Shown piece by piece: positions 1 to 9,264 of a stretch of 64,000 nucleotides of DNA. The notes below the pieces were generated by a model. It worked only from the letters and a program-made list of their open reading frames with translations. It ran no database searches and was not told where the DNA came from. The stretch's first letter is position 1. Each line of letters opens with the position of its first letter. The stretch lies in NCBI RefSeq assembly GCF_049977365.1, contig NZ_JBNGEN010000001.1:124001-188000 (forward strand), written 5' to 3'. The position numbers and the translations under genes were made by a program. This DNA is from Brachymonas sp049977365 (GTDB lineage Bacteria; Pseudomonadota; Gammaproteobacteria; Burkholderiales; Burkholderiaceae_C).

Positions 1-707
1 TTGCACTGGAAGTGGTGTATGAGGATGCGCATCTGGCGGTGATCAACAAGCCGGCAGGACTGGTGGTGCACCCGGCTCCAGGAAACTGGAGCGGGACCCT
101 GCTCAATGCGCTGCTGCACCGCTATGCCGAGGCAGCCACGCTGCCGCGTGCCGGCATTGTTCATCGACTCGACAAGGATACGAGCGGACTCATGGTGGTG
201 GCGCGGGATCGCATCACCATGGACCGGCTGATCCGGCTCATTGCCGACCGGGAGGTGCACCGCGAATACTGGGCCCTCGGGACAGGCCGCTGGAGCGGGC
301 CTGCGCAGCGCACCGTGACGGCCGGCATCGGGCGCGATCCGCGCAATCGCCTGCGCATGGCGGCCGTGGATCTGGAGCGTCAGGCCGGCAAGCCCGCCCG
401 CACTGATTTCCGGCTGGTGGGCAACAGCATGGATTCTGCCGAGGCGGCCTGCTGGGTGCATTGCACGCTGCATACCGGGCGCACGCACCAGATCCGGGTG
501 CACATGCAGACGCTGCGCCATCCGCTGGTGTCGGATGCCGTGTATGGCGGTGCGGTCGCTCTGGGCATGCAGCGCCAGGCACTGCATGCGTTCCGGCTCA
601 GCTTTCGCCATCCCCAGACGGGAGCCCCCTTACAATATGAGGCACTTCCTCCGGCCGACATGCAGGCGGCCATTGCGGCCATGGGGCTCGACCTGCCCAG
701 GGAGTGA
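1..707 (+). CDS. rluD: 23S rRNA pseudouridine synthase RluD (5' end outside window)
   Basis: The frame is already open at the left edge, so the N-terminus, which carries the S4 domain in this family, is missing. RluA/RluD-family enzymes isomerise uridines in RNA; RluD acts on helix 69 of 23S rRNA (positions 1911, 1915 and 1917 in E. coli). Visible here are INKPAGLVVHP, the catalytic motif HRLDKDTSGL with its aspartate, and TGRTHQIRVHM further on, in the family order. The HPAPGN context suits RluD better than RluC or RluA, but this is resemblance only. scpB follows after 55 bp on the same strand, so the two may be co-transcribed. Confidence 0.85.
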   Translation, partial: ALEVVYEDAHLAVINKPAGLVVHPAPGNWSGTLLNALLHRYAEAATLPRAGIVHRLDKDTSGLMVVARDRITMDRLIRLIADREVHREYWALGTGRWSGPAQRTVTAGIGRDPRNRLRMAAVDLERQAGKPARTDFRLVGNSMDSAEAACWVHCTLHTGRTHQIRVHMQTLRHPLVSDAVYGGAVALGMQRQALHAFRLSFRHPQTGAPLQYEALPPADMQAAIAAMGLDLPRE

Positions 708-762
708 GTGCGGAACCGGAAAATGACAGTGGTTCGCCTCCCCGAGTGATGCCTTTCCGCCC

Positions 763-1455
763 ATGAATTCCGTCCAAGCTCTCCGCATTCTCGAAACCGC
801 GCTGCTCTGTGCGCCGCAGCCGCTGCAGATGCGCGAGCTGCGGCTTCTGTTCGACGACGTGCTCGGAGCCGATTCGATCCGGCAGCTCCTGCGTGACGTG
901 GCACGGCAGTGGGAGCAACGCGGCATCGAGCTGGTGTGCGTGGCCAGCGGATGGCGTTTCCAGAGCCGGCCCGAGATGCGGGAATATCTGGAGCGCCTGC
1001 AGCCCGAGAAGCCTCCCCGCTACTCGCGGGCCACGCTCGAAACCCTGGCCATCATCGCCTACCGCCAACCCGTGACGCGGGGCGACATCGAGGACATCCG
1101 AGGGGTGACAGTCAATTCCCAGATCATCCGCCAGCTGGAGGAGCGTGGATGGGTCGAAACCGTCGGCTACCGCGATACGGCAGGCCGTCCGGCCCTGCTT
1201 GCCACCACACGGCAGTTTCTGGACGACATGGGCATTTCCTCGCTCCAGGAGCTGCCAGCCCTCGACGACGCGGGCCAGCAGGCCCTCATGGCCTCCCTCG
1301 CAGAGCAGGAAGCCCAGCAGGAACTCGAGATGGACGTCGTAGAGGATGCAGTGGCGCCCACAAACGGGCAGAATGATGCCCAGGAGAGCCGCCAGGACGT
1401 CCCAGAGGACTCTGATGCACGCACATCCGTCGCAGAGTCTCCATCGCCAGACTGA
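763..1455 (+). CDS. scpB: Segregation and condensation protein B (ScpB)
   Basis: A protein of 230 residues. ScpB binds the kleisin ScpA and, with SMC, forms the condensin-like complex that compacts and segregates the chromosome. It has two winged-helix domains. The conserved ETLAIIAYRQPVTRGDIE stretch and the nearby GVTVNSQIIRQLEERGW stretch mark the second domain. From about residue 180 the chain becomes acidic and Gln/Glu/Asp-rich and is probably disordered, a common feature of betaproteobacterial ScpB. No scpA lies in the window and it may be upstream. The ATG at 763 is the only sensible start, because the first winged helix begins almost at once. Confidence 0.93.
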   Translation: MNSVQALRILETALLCAPQPLQMRELRLLFDDVLGADSIRQLLRDVARQWEQRGIELVCVASGWRFQSRPEMREYLERLQPEKPPRYSRATLETLAIIAYRQPVTRGDIEDIRGVTVNSQIIRQLEERGWVETVGYRDTAGRPALLATTRQFLDDMGISSLQELPALDDAGQQALMASLAEQEAQQELEMDVVEDAVAPTNGQNDAQESRQDVPEDSDARTSVAESPSPD

Positions 1456-1655
1456 TACCGCGCCTGAGCGGCAGTCTCAAACGCCATGGATGCCACCGCG
1501 ATTCAGGGCTCCTGTTTCCCTTTTTCTTCTGCCCAGGGCCCGCAGGGGGCCTTGGTCTTGTCCTTGTCGGCGCGGCCGTGCCGGTTGCCACACAGTGGTG
1601 GAGCACGCCACTTTCCCCTTTTCACCCATCTGATTCCGATCCCGAGATCCTTTTC

Positions 1656-3005
1656 ATGAACCAACCTTCCCGTCCTTCCCGCAAGCCCCGTTCCCCGTTC
1701 CAGGGGGGTCGCGCCGCATCGGCAAAGGGGGCCGCTCCAGGGCGCTCACGCCGGGTGAACCCTGAGGAGCAGCGCACCGGTGCTTCGCAGGACCTGTCCG
1801 ATGCGACCGGATTTTCACAGGAGCAGGCTCAGCACGACGACCTTTTTGCCGAGGTGGTTTCCGGCGCCTTCGATGGGGCAGAAAATGCCGCCGACCAGCA
1901 GGAGGACACCGATCAGCCTGCCAAGCGGGTGCTGCAGCCGCAGCCTGACGCACCCAAGCTGCACAAGGTGCTTGCCCAGGCAGGCCTGGGTTCGCGCCTC
2001 GAAATGGAGCGCTACATCACCGAGGGACGGATCTCCGTCAACCAGGAACCGGCCCATGTCGGGCAGCGCATTCAGTACGGAGACGTCATTCGCCTCGACG
2101 GCCGGATTCTGCGCGTGCGCATTGCTCCGCCCCTGCCCCGCGTGATCGCCTACCACAAGCCGGTGGGGGAGGTCGTGACCCACGATGATCCGCAGAACCG
2201 CCCCACGGTGTTCCGCACCCTGCCACGGCTTGCCCATGGCAAGTGGCAGTCGGTGGGACGGCTCGACCTCAACACCGAAGGCCTTCTGCTCATCACCAGC
2301 TCCGGCGAACTGGCCAACCAGCTCATGCACCCCCGCTTCGGCCTCCAGCGTGAATACGCGGTGCGGGTGCTCGGCGCCCTGAGCGATGAAGAAAAGCAGC
2401 GGCTGCTCGATGGCGTGCAGCTCGAGGACGGTCCGGCACAGTTCGGCAGCATCGAGGAGGGCGGTGGCGAAGGGGCCAATTGCTGGTATCGCGTCACCAT
2501 TTCCGAGGGGCGCAACCGCGAAGTGCGCCGGATGTTCGAAACCGTCGGTCATGCAGTCAGCCGGCTCATTCGCATCCGCTATGGCTTGTTCGCCCTGCCG
2601 CGTGGACTGCGGCGTGGCAGCTGGATGGAGCTCGGCGAACGTGACGTCAGGGCGCTCATGGAAGCGGCCGGCATGCAGGAGTCCAAGCGCATCGAGCAGG
2701 TGCGCCGCCAGGAACAGAATACCCAGAACATCCGCAGACGCAGTCCTGATCGTGCCGTTTCCGCGCGCAAGCGCCATCAGCAGGAACATCTGCCGCTCGC
2801 TCGCGGGCGCCAGGCAGAAGCCGGAGGCGATCAGCCGCCGGCCCAGCGGGAAGAGCGCGCGTCCGGCGGCAACCGCTCCGGCAGCCGTCGTGCTGCTCCC
2901 GGTGCCTCCCGCAAGGATGCGGGGCGTGGTGCACCGGGCGGCTGGCTTGGCGGCAAGCCGGCATCCGGTCCTCGCGGGCGCACCACAGGTCGGGGCACGC
3001 GCTGA
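1656..3005 (+). CDS. rluB: 23S rRNA pseudouridine(2605) synthase RluB
   Basis: A protein of 449 residues, from ATG 1656; the frame runs open further upstream but that part has no family similarity. RluB/RsuA-type enzymes make pseudouridine in 23S rRNA (position 2605 in E. coli). An S4 RNA-binding domain starts near residue 101 (KLHKVLAQAGLGSR). The catalytic motif GRLDLNTEGLL places the active aspartate near residue 204, and NREVRRMF follows. The first 95 residues and the last 95 or so are low-complexity, the tail rich in Arg, Gln, Gly and Ser, making the protein much longer than the roughly 290 residues of E. coli RluB. Such basic extensions are usual in Burkholderiales. A 200-bp spacer separates it from scpB and I see no clear promoter in it. 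RluB and ScpB are neighbours in many bacteria. Confidence 0.9.
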   Translation: MNQPSRPSRKPRSPFQGGRAASAKGAAPGRSRRVNPEEQRTGASQDLSDATGFSQEQAQHDDLFAEVVSGAFDGAENAADQQEDTDQPAKRVLQPQPDAPKLHKVLAQAGLGSRLEMERYITEGRISVNQEPAHVGQRIQYGDVIRLDGRILRVRIAPPLPRVIAYHKPVGEVVTHDDPQNRPTVFRTLPRLAHGKWQSVGRLDLNTEGLLLITSSGELANQLMHPRFGLQREYAVRVLGALSDEEKQRLLDGVQLEDGPAQFGSIEEGGGEGANCWYRVTISEGRNREVRRMFETVGHAVSRLIRIRYGLFALPRGLRRGSWMELGERDVRALMEAAGMQESKRIEQVRRQEQNTQNIRRRSPDRAVSARKRHQQEHLPLARGRQAEAGGDQPPAQREERASGGNRSGSRRAAPGASRKDAGRGAPGGWLGGKPASGPRGRTTGRGTR

Positions 3006-3153
3006 CGAGGAACCCCTTCCGCAATGGCCGGCCGGCGGCAGCTGACCCGGCATGCATCCCATGACGTAAAATGCCTTCCCTGTACGGGAGGGCCTTGTGG
3101 GCAGTCCCGGTTACAACGACAGATATAGTTCTCAACCCCACACAGGAATCCAA

Positions 3154-3579
3154 ATGGCTATCGAACGCACGCTCTCCATCATCAAGCCCGACGCAGTCGC
3201 CAAGAACGTCATCGGCCAGATCTACGCCCGCTTCGAGGCTGCCGGCCTCAAGATCATTGCTGCCAAGATGGTGCATCTGTCCCGTGGCGAAGCCGAGAAG
3301 TTCTATGCCGTGCACAAGGAACGCCCCTTCTTCAAGGATCTCGTCGAGTTCATGATCTCCGGCCCCGTCATGATCCAGGCTCTGGAAGGCGAAGGCGCCA
3401 TCCTCAAGAACCGTGACCTCATGGGCGCCACCGATCCCAAGAAGGCCGAAAAGGGCACCATCCGCGCCGACTTCGCTGAAAGCATCGACGCCAACGCCGT
3501 GCACGGTTCCGACGCGCCCGAAACGGCCGCTGTCGAAGTGGCTTTCTTCTTCCCCGGCATGAACATCTATTCCCGCTAA
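3154..3579 (+). CDS. ndk: Nucleoside diphosphate kinase
   Basis: A protein of 141 residues, the normal family length. Ndk moves the terminal phosphate of ATP to nucleoside diphosphates through a phosphohistidine and so balances cellular NTP and dNTP pools. The active-site histidine is His117 in NAVHGSD, and the N-terminal ERTLSIIKPDAV is diagnostic. ATG 3154 is preceded by an AGGA element (3143-3146). rlmN begins 28 bp downstream. The ndk-rlmN-pilW-rodZ-ispG-hisS order is standard in betaproteobacteria and supports one long transcription unit. Confidence 0.97.
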   Translation: MAIERTLSIIKPDAVAKNVIGQIYARFEAAGLKIIAAKMVHLSRGEAEKFYAVHKERPFFKDLVEFMISGPVMIQALEGEGAILKNRDLMGATDPKKAEKGTIRADFAESIDANAVHGSDAPETAAVEVAFFFPGMNIYSR

Positions 3580-3607
3580 GCAGCAGGACAACAAGGCACC
3601 TCCCGAC

Positions 3608-4774
3608 ATGCATCCCACCGTCAATCTGCTGGACTACGATCTGGAATCGCTGGTGGCATGGTGTGGCCAGCTGGGTGAGAAGCGCTTTCGCGCCACCCAG
3701 TTGTTCCGCTGGATACATCAGAAGGGAGTGTCCGATTTTGCCCTGATGAGCGATCTCGCCAGATCGCTCCGCGACAAGCTCACCGCACAGGCCCATGTCA
3801 GTGGCCTGCCGGTGCTGTCGCAGCATATTTCCTCGGACGGGACCATCAAGTGGCTGTTCGACGTCGGCGGCGGCAACGCCGTCGAGACCGTTTTCATTCC
3901 CGAGACAGACCGAGGCACCCTGTGTGTGTCGTCTCAGGCCGGATGTGCCGTGGGCTGCCGGTTCTGTTCCACCGGGCACCAGGGCTTCAGCCGCAATCTC
4001 TCCACGGGCGAGATCATCGCCCAGCTCTGGCATGCAGAACATTTCCTGCGGGGCCACTTGGGCACTGCAGAGCGTGTCATCTCCAACGTGGTGATGATGG
4101 GCATGGGAGAACCTCTCCAGAACTACAGCGCCCTCGTGCCCGCGCTGCGCACCATGCTCGACGATCACGGCTATGGCCTGTCGCGCCGCCGCGTCACCGT
4201 TTCCACCTCCGGGGTGGTGCCCATGATGGACCGGCTTTCCCAGGATGTGCCCGTGGCTCTGGCCGTGTCGCTGCATGCGCCCAATGATGCCCTGCGCGAC
4301 TATCTGGTGCCCCTCAACCGCAAGTACCCCCTGCATGAGCTGATGGCAGCCTGCCAGCGCTATCTGGCTTACGCCCCCCGCGACTTCATTACCTTCGAAT
4401 ACTGCATGCTCGACGGCGTCAACGACCAGCCCGAGCATGCGCGTGAACTCATCGACCTCGTGCGCACCTCCGGCAGGGGCGCGTGGTGCAAGTTCAATCT
4501 CATTCCGTTCAATCCGTTCCCCGCTTCGGGGCTGCACCGTTCTTCTGCAGCAGCGGTCGAAGCGTTTGCACGTCAGCTCGCCGAGGCCGGCATCGTGACC
4601 ACCGTACGCAAGACGCGTGGCGACGATATCGATGCGGCCTGTGGCCAGCTGGCAGGCGAGATCAGGGATCGCACCGGCGTGGCGCAGCGCATCGAATGGC
4701 AGCGCCGCAATGCACCGGAAGCTGCGGGGACGGCCATTGCGCCGTTGTCGCGAGGAGGCACGCATGGCATCTGA
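3608..4774 (+). CDS. rlmN: Dual-specificity 23S rRNA/tRNA (adenine-C2) methyltransferase RlmN
   Basis: A protein of 388 residues. RlmN is a radical-SAM enzyme that methylates C2 of A2503 in 23S rRNA and A37 of some tRNAs. The CxxxCxxC motif binding the 4Fe-4S cluster is Cys113, Cys117 and Cys120 (CAVGCRFC). GMGEPLQNY and the C-terminal DDIDAACGQL, with the cysteine that forms the methylene-carrying intermediate, are present. The last 11 bases overlap the start of the following lipoprotein gene, so translation is probably coupled. Confidence 0.96.
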   Translation: MHPTVNLLDYDLESLVAWCGQLGEKRFRATQLFRWIHQKGVSDFALMSDLARSLRDKLTAQAHVSGLPVLSQHISSDGTIKWLFDVGGGNAVETVFIPETDRGTLCVSSQAGCAVGCRFCSTGHQGFSRNLSTGEIIAQLWHAEHFLRGHLGTAERVISNVVMMGMGEPLQNYSALVPALRTMLDDHGYGLSRRRVTVSTSGVVPMMDRLSQDVPVALAVSLHAPNDALRDYLVPLNRKYPLHELMAACQRYLAYAPRDFITFEYCMLDGVNDQPEHARELIDLVRTSGRGAWCKFNLIPFNPFPASGLHRSSAAAVEAFARQLAEAGIVTTVRKTRGDDIDAACGQLAGEIRDRTGVAQRIEWQRRNAPEAAGTAIAPLSRGGTHGI

Positions 4775-5624
4775 ACCCGTTTCTCACTTCCTTCTTGGCC
4801 GCCCGGCTGCCACTTGGCTGCAGCGTGTCGGACGGTGGAGCCTGATTCTGTCGGCCGTCTGGGGGACGGTGCATGGTCTGGCCGGCTGCGCAGCGCCGCA
4901 GGCGCCAACGGCAGGCGAGGGGGAAATGATCACGGCTTCCGATGAACCCGAATACGCACGTCGGGCGCGCATTCGGCTGGAGCTGGCGATCGGGTATTTC
5001 CAGCGCGGTCAGATGGAATTCGCACTCGATGAGGTCAAGCGGTCGCTCACGGCCTACCCCGGATATTCCAAGGCCTACAACGTGCGTGGTCTCATCTACA
5101 ACCAGCTCCATGATCAGCGCATGGCCGAGGAGAGCTTCCGTCGAGCCGTTGCTCTCAATCCGCGCGATGGGGATGCACAGCACAATCTCGGCTGGCTGCT
5201 GTGCGAGAACGGCCGCACGGCCGAAGGCATGGGGTATCTCGATCAGGCGCTCGCCAATCCATACTACGAGAACAAGGAACGCACCCGGGTGGCCAAGGGG
5301 CGTTGCGACCTGAAGGCAGGAGATCGCGGCGATGCAGAAAATGCCCTGCTCGATGTCCTGCAGTCCAACCCCCAGGATGCACAGGCCTCGGCGGGGCTGG
5401 CGGATCTTTACTATCAGCGCGGTGACTACCGCAAGTCTGCCATGTATGCCAATCAGGCCAACCGTCCTGGCACCGCCACTGCGGCTTCGCTGTGGACGGG
5501 CATCCGTGCGGAACAGCATCTCGGTCATCCCGATGGCGTGGCCCGGTATGGGCAGCAGCTTCAGGATTCCTTTCCCAACTCCCATGAATCGCAGCTCTAC
5601 CAGCGCGGCGCGTGGGATGAATGA
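4764..5624 (+). CDS. pilW: Type IV pilus biogenesis lipoprotein PilW/PilF (TPR protein)
   Basis: A protein of 286 residues. PilF/PilW is an outer-membrane lipoprotein pilotin needed for assembly of the PilQ secretin of type IV pili. There is an N-terminal signal with lipobox LAGC, giving a lipidated cysteine at residue 42. The rest is a run of tetratricopeptide repeats (for example GYFQRGQMEFALDEVKRSL and DAQHNLGWLLCENGRTAEG). ATG 4764 follows a strong GAGGAGG ribosome site and overlaps the end of rlmN. The signal is longer than usual, with about 25 residues before the hydrophobic stretch. Its place between rlmN and rodZ is the conserved position of pilW. Confidence 0.88.
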   Translation: MASEPVSHFLLGRPAATWLQRVGRWSLILSAVWGTVHGLAGCAAPQAPTAGEGEMITASDEPEYARRARIRLELAIGYFQRGQMEFALDEVKRSLTAYPGYSKAYNVRGLIYNQLHDQRMAEESFRRAVALNPRDGDAQHNLGWLLCENGRTAEGMGYLDQALANPYYENKERTRVAKGRCDLKAGDRGDAENALLDVLQSNPQDAQASAGLADLYYQRGDYRKSAMYANQANRPGTATAASLWTGIRAEQHLGHPDGVARYGQQLQDSFPNSHESQLYQRGAWDE

Positions 5625-5636
5625 TCACGCAGGCGT

Positions 5637-6581
5637 ATGAGCAGCAACCATCAAGTAGTGGCAGAGATTCCTCAGGAAATGCTCGCTGGCGAGACCACGG
5701 CGGGCCCAGTGCTGCGCAAGTTGCGCGAACAGGCCGGAGTCGAGCTGGAAAGCCTGGCATCCTATCTCAAGATCACCCCCCAGAAACTCCGTGCCCTCGA
5801 AGCCGACGAACTCACCAAGTTGCCGGGAGTGTTCTTTGCCCGCGGACTTGCATCCAATGTCTGCCGCTATCTCGGCTATGACGCACAGCCGGTGCTTGCA
5901 CTGATGCCCGATGAGCGTCCTCATATCGCCTCGGATGACGAATCCATCAACGAACCCGTCACGCACGGGCGTCTGGCTGATCTGGTGCCTCGACTGGGCG
6001 GCGGCCTGTCCATGCCGGGCTGGGCAGTGGCGGTGATCGTGGTGGCCCTGCTGGCAGCGCTGCTGCTGTTCCTGCTCCCGACCCTGACTGCCAAGTGGCA
6101 GAGCCGAGCCGCTGATGCGGCAAGCCATGCCTCCGTGGCTGCGTCGCAAGGGCTTCCGTCCGCAGCAGGTGCTTCGGGCGTGGTCCAGGATGCATCCGGC
6201 ACGGCTGGAGAGAGCGGAGGGCTCCCGCGCCTGGCGCCTGCTGCCGTCACGACACCGGCATCGGCCGCTGTCGCGGCAGCAGTCCCAGTTTCGGCTACCG
6301 CCTCGTCGACTCAGCTCCCGGCATCGGCTGCAGTCGGAGCTCAGGCGGGACTGTCCCTGGAGGCCTCCGGGGAGGCCTGGGTGCAGGTGCGTTCCGCATC
6401 CGGCAAGCGCCTGTACGAACGGACTTTGACCGCTGGCCAGCAGGACCATGTGGCCATTCCCGCCTATCCTGTCAAGGTCACGGTGGGACGGGTCGAGAAT
6501 GTCCATCTCCAGGATCGGGGCCATCCCTTCGATCTTTCTGCCATCGCCAGAACCGGCGTGGCACGGTTTGAACTCAAGTAA
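5637..6581 (+). CDS. rodZ: RodZ-like cytoskeletal/HTH membrane protein
   Basis: A protein of 314 residues. RodZ links the MreB cytoskeleton to the cell-wall elongation machinery in the inner membrane. The N-terminal cytoplasmic part (about 22-90) is an Xre-type helix-turn-helix (GPVLRKLREQAGVELE), residues 128-149 form the single membrane helix, and the periplasmic part ends in a DUF4115 domain (GEAWVQVRSASGKRLYERTL). An Ala/Ser/Pro-rich linker of about 85 residues joins the two. It starts 12 bp after pilW, and ispG begins 16 bp downstream, so the genes look co-transcribed. In this position it is often annotated only as an HTH-domain protein. Confidence 0.87.
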   Translation: MSSNHQVVAEIPQEMLAGETTAGPVLRKLREQAGVELESLASYLKITPQKLRALEADELTKLPGVFFARGLASNVCRYLGYDAQPVLALMPDERPHIASDDESINEPVTHGRLADLVPRLGGGLSMPGWAVAVIVVALLAALLLFLLPTLTAKWQSRAADAASHASVAASQGLPSAAGASGVVQDASGTAGESGGLPRLAPAAVTTPASAAVAAAVPVSATASSTQLPASAAVGAQAGLSLEASGEAWVQVRSASGKRLYERTLTAGQQDHVAIPAYPVKVTVGRVENVHLQDRGHPFDLSAIARTGVARFELK

Positions 6582-6597
6582 CGCAAAGAAGCCCTTC

Positions 6598-7875
6598 ATG
6601 CAGGATCAGGAACTCCCCATTCCGGTTGCCATGCCGCGCCGTCATGCCACGATGCAGGCACGGGTCGTGCACGGCAGTCGTGTCGTGACCATCGGTGGTG
6701 ATGCGCCGGTGCGCATCCAGTCCATGACGAACACGGATACCGCCGACGCGATTGCCACTGCCATCCAGGTCAAGGAGCTGGCCGTGGCGGGGTCCGAGCT
6801 GGTGCGCATCACGGTCAACACGCCCGAGGCGGCACAGGCGGTTCCCTACATCCGTGAGCAGCTCGATCGCATGGACATCGATGTACCGCTCGTGGGCGAC
6901 TTTCACTACAACGGCCATCGCCTGCTCACCGATTTCCCAGACTGCGCACAGGCTCTGTCCAAGTACCGCATCAACCCCGGCAATGTAGGCAAGGGGGACA
7001 AGAAAGACCGCCAGTTCGGGCAGATGATCGAAGCCGCGCTGCGCTGGGACAAGCCCATTCGCATCGGCGTCAACTGGGGCAGTCTCGATCAGGAGCTGCT
7101 CGCAGGTCTCATGGATGTGAACAGCCGCCGGGCCGAACCCTGGACGGGGCAGCAGGTCATGTACGAGGCGCTCATCGCCTCTGCGCTGGGGTCAGCTGCT
7201 CGCGCGGTTGAAATGGGCATGCCGCCGCACCAGATTCTTCTGTCGTGCAAGGTCAGTGGCGTGCAGGATCTCATCTCCGTCTACCAGGCGCTGAGCGAGC
7301 GCTGCGAGTATCCGCTGCATCTGGGGCTGACCGAGGCCGGCATGGGCACCAAGGGCACCGTGGCTTCCACGGCGGCACTCTCCATCCTGCTGCAGCAGGG
7401 CATTGGCGACACCATCCGCGTGTCCCTGACGCCACAGCCCGGCGAATCCCGCACGCAGGAGGTGGTGGTCGCTTCCGAGATCCTGCAGGCGCTGGGCCTG
7501 CGCACCTTCGTGCCCAGTGTCACCGCCTGTCCCGGCTGTGGCCGGACCACCAGCAGCACCTTCCAGGAGCTGGCCAAGCAGATCGACGACTTCCTGCGCG
7601 CGCAGATGCCGGTATGGCGTGCCCGTTATCCAGGAGTCGAAGGGCTCAAGGTGGCCGTCATGGGCTGCATCGTCAATGGCCCCGGAGAAAGCAAGCATGC
7701 CGACATCGGCATCAGCCTGCCCGGCAATGGCGAATCGCCTTCTGCTCCCGTGTTCATTGATGGCGTCAAGGCGCTCACGCTGCGCGGGGATGGCATTGCC
7801 CAGGAGTTCCAGGCGCTCGTGACGCAGTACATCGAGGACCGCTTCGGCGACGCTGCGCCTTCCGCAGGTCATTGA
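6598..7875 (+). CDS. ispG: 4-hydroxy-3-methylbut-2-enyl-diphosphate synthase IspG
   Basis: A protein of 425 residues. IspG is the iron-sulfur enzyme of the penultimate step of the MEP isoprenoid pathway, converting MEcPP to HMBPP. The N-terminal barrel carries VRIQSMTNTDT and NPGNVGKGDKKD; the cluster cysteines are in CPGCGRT and MGCIVNGPGE. The start ATG 6598 was chosen because the conserved protein begins close after it; the frame upstream runs back into rodZ. Isoprenoid precursors made here would feed the hpnCDE squalene genes 5 kb away. A terminator-like hairpin follows directly. Confidence 0.96.
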   Translation: MQDQELPIPVAMPRRHATMQARVVHGSRVVTIGGDAPVRIQSMTNTDTADAIATAIQVKELAVAGSELVRITVNTPEAAQAVPYIREQLDRMDIDVPLVGDFHYNGHRLLTDFPDCAQALSKYRINPGNVGKGDKKDRQFGQMIEAALRWDKPIRIGVNWGSLDQELLAGLMDVNSRRAEPWTGQQVMYEALIASALGSAARAVEMGMPPHQILLSCKVSGVQDLISVYQALSERCEYPLHLGLTEAGMGTKGTVASTAALSILLQQGIGDTIRVSLTPQPGESRTQEVVVASEILQALGLRTFVPSVTACPGCGRTTSSTFQELAKQIDDFLRAQMPVWRARYPGVEGLKVAVMGCIVNGPGESKHADIGISLPGNGESPSAPVFIDGVKALTLRGDGIAQEFQALVTQYIEDRFGDAAPSAGH

Positions 7876-7891
7876 CGCATCCCGGGTTCGC

Positions 7892-7926
7892 ATGCCGTGC
7901 GCGAGGTCTCGTGCACGGCATTTTTC
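7892..7926 (+). terminator. Rho-independent terminator or attenuator between ispG and hisS
   Basis: ATGCCGTG (7892-7899) pairs with CACGGCAT (7914-7921), with further pairing inside (CGCGAG against CTCGTG), followed by five T (7921-7925). It ends only 16 bases before the hisS start codon. It could terminate ispG transcripts, or act as an attenuator in front of hisS. Confidence 0.75.
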
Positions 7927-7941
7927 TTGATGGAAATACGC

Positions 7942-9225
7942 ATGGCACAGAAAATCAACGCAATCAAGGGCATGAACGACATCCTGCCCCCTGAGTCGGC
8001 CCAGTGGGAGTGGCTGGAAGCCAAGGTCCGCAGCGTCATGGGCCGCTTTGCCTACCGCAACATCCGCACCCCCATCGTGGAATCCACGGGGCTGTTCATT
8101 CGCGGTCTGGGCGAGGTCACCGACGTGGTCGAAAAGGAGATGTACTCCTTCGAGGACAAGCTCAATGGCGAGGCGCTGACGCTCCGTCCCGAGAACACCG
8201 CGGGAGTGGTGCGTGCCGTGGTGGAACACAATTCCCTGTACGAAGGCGGCAAGCGCCTGTACTACATGGGGCCGATGTTCCGCCATGAACGTCCCCAGCG
8301 GGGCCGCTATCGCCAGTTTCACCAGATCGGAGCCGAAGCGCTCGGCTTTGCCGGCGCCCATGTCGATGCCGAGCTGATTCTGATGGCGCAGGCCCTGTGG
8401 CAGGAGCTGGGTGTGCGAGATGTGCGGCTGGAGATCAACAGCCTGGGGCAGCCCGACGAGCGCCGCCAGCACCGCGAGGCCCTTGTTCGCCACTTCGAGG
8501 CCCATGCCGAGCTGCTCGACGAGGATGCCACCCGGCGCCTCCACAGCAATCCACTGCGCATTCTCGACACCAAGAATCCGGCCATGAAGGAGGTGGTCGA
8601 ATCTGCTCCCCGGCTGCTGGATTTTCTCGGTGAAGCCTCTTTGGCGGCCTTTCAGACCCTGCAGGACATCCTGACGGCCAACGGCATTGCCTTCCGCATC
8701 AATCCGCGTCTCGTGCGCGGCCTCGACTACTACAACCTCACCGTGTTCGAGTTCATCACGGAAAGTCTCGGGGCGCAGGGCACCATCTGTGCAGGTGGGC
8801 GCTATGACGGGCTCATCGAGCAGGTGGGAGGCAAGCCTGCCCCCGGAGTGGGCTGGGCCATGGGCGTGGAACGTGTCCTTGAGCTGTTGCGCGAGCAGAA
8901 TCTGCTGCCGGCAGCCGAAGCGCCGGATGTGTACGCAGTGATTCCCGATGTCGCCGCTCTGGGGGTGGCGATGCGGACGTTGCAGCAGCTTCGTCTGGCT
9001 GGCGTGCGGGTCCAGATGCATGCGGGGGGAACGCCCGAGCTTGGCAGCTTCAAGTCCCAGTTCAAGAAGGCCGATGCCAGTGGTGCACGCTATGCGCTCG
9101 TGTTCGGTTCCGACGAGCTGGCGCAGGGAGTTGTCACGCTCAAGCATCTCCGCGATGGAACGGGGGCGCAAAGCCCGTTACCATTGGCCGACGTATCTAC
9201 GTGGGCACAGCGCCTACAATCCTGA
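7942..9225 (+). CDS. hisS: Histidyl-tRNA synthetase
   Basis: A protein of 427 residues, normal for this class II synthetase, which charges tRNA-His. Class II motif 2 (MFRHERPQRGRYRQFHQ), the histidine-specific LVRGLDYYNLTVFE and motif 3 (GVGWAMGVERVLELL) are all present, followed by the C-terminal anticodon-binding domain. ATG 7942 starts MAQKINAIKGMNDILPP, the family N-terminus; ATG 7930 in the same frame is the alternative. The gene begins directly after a strong hairpin with a T-run. Confidence 0.97.
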   Translation: MAQKINAIKGMNDILPPESAQWEWLEAKVRSVMGRFAYRNIRTPIVESTGLFIRGLGEVTDVVEKEMYSFEDKLNGEALTLRPENTAGVVRAVVEHNSLYEGGKRLYYMGPMFRHERPQRGRYRQFHQIGAEALGFAGAHVDAELILMAQALWQELGVRDVRLEINSLGQPDERRQHREALVRHFEAHAELLDEDATRRLHSNPLRILDTKNPAMKEVVESAPRLLDFLGEASLAAFQTLQDILTANGIAFRINPRLVRGLDYYNLTVFEFITESLGAQGTICAGGRYDGLIEQVGGKPAPGVGWAMGVERVLELLREQNLLPAAEAPDVYAVIPDVAALGVAMRTLQQLRLAGVRVQMHAGGTPELGSFKSQFKKADASGARYALVFGSDELAQGVVTLKHLRDGTGAQSPLPLADVSTWAQRLQS

Positions 9226-9264
9226 CATTCGCATTTTCCGCGCCCAGGCGCGCACAGGCAATTT

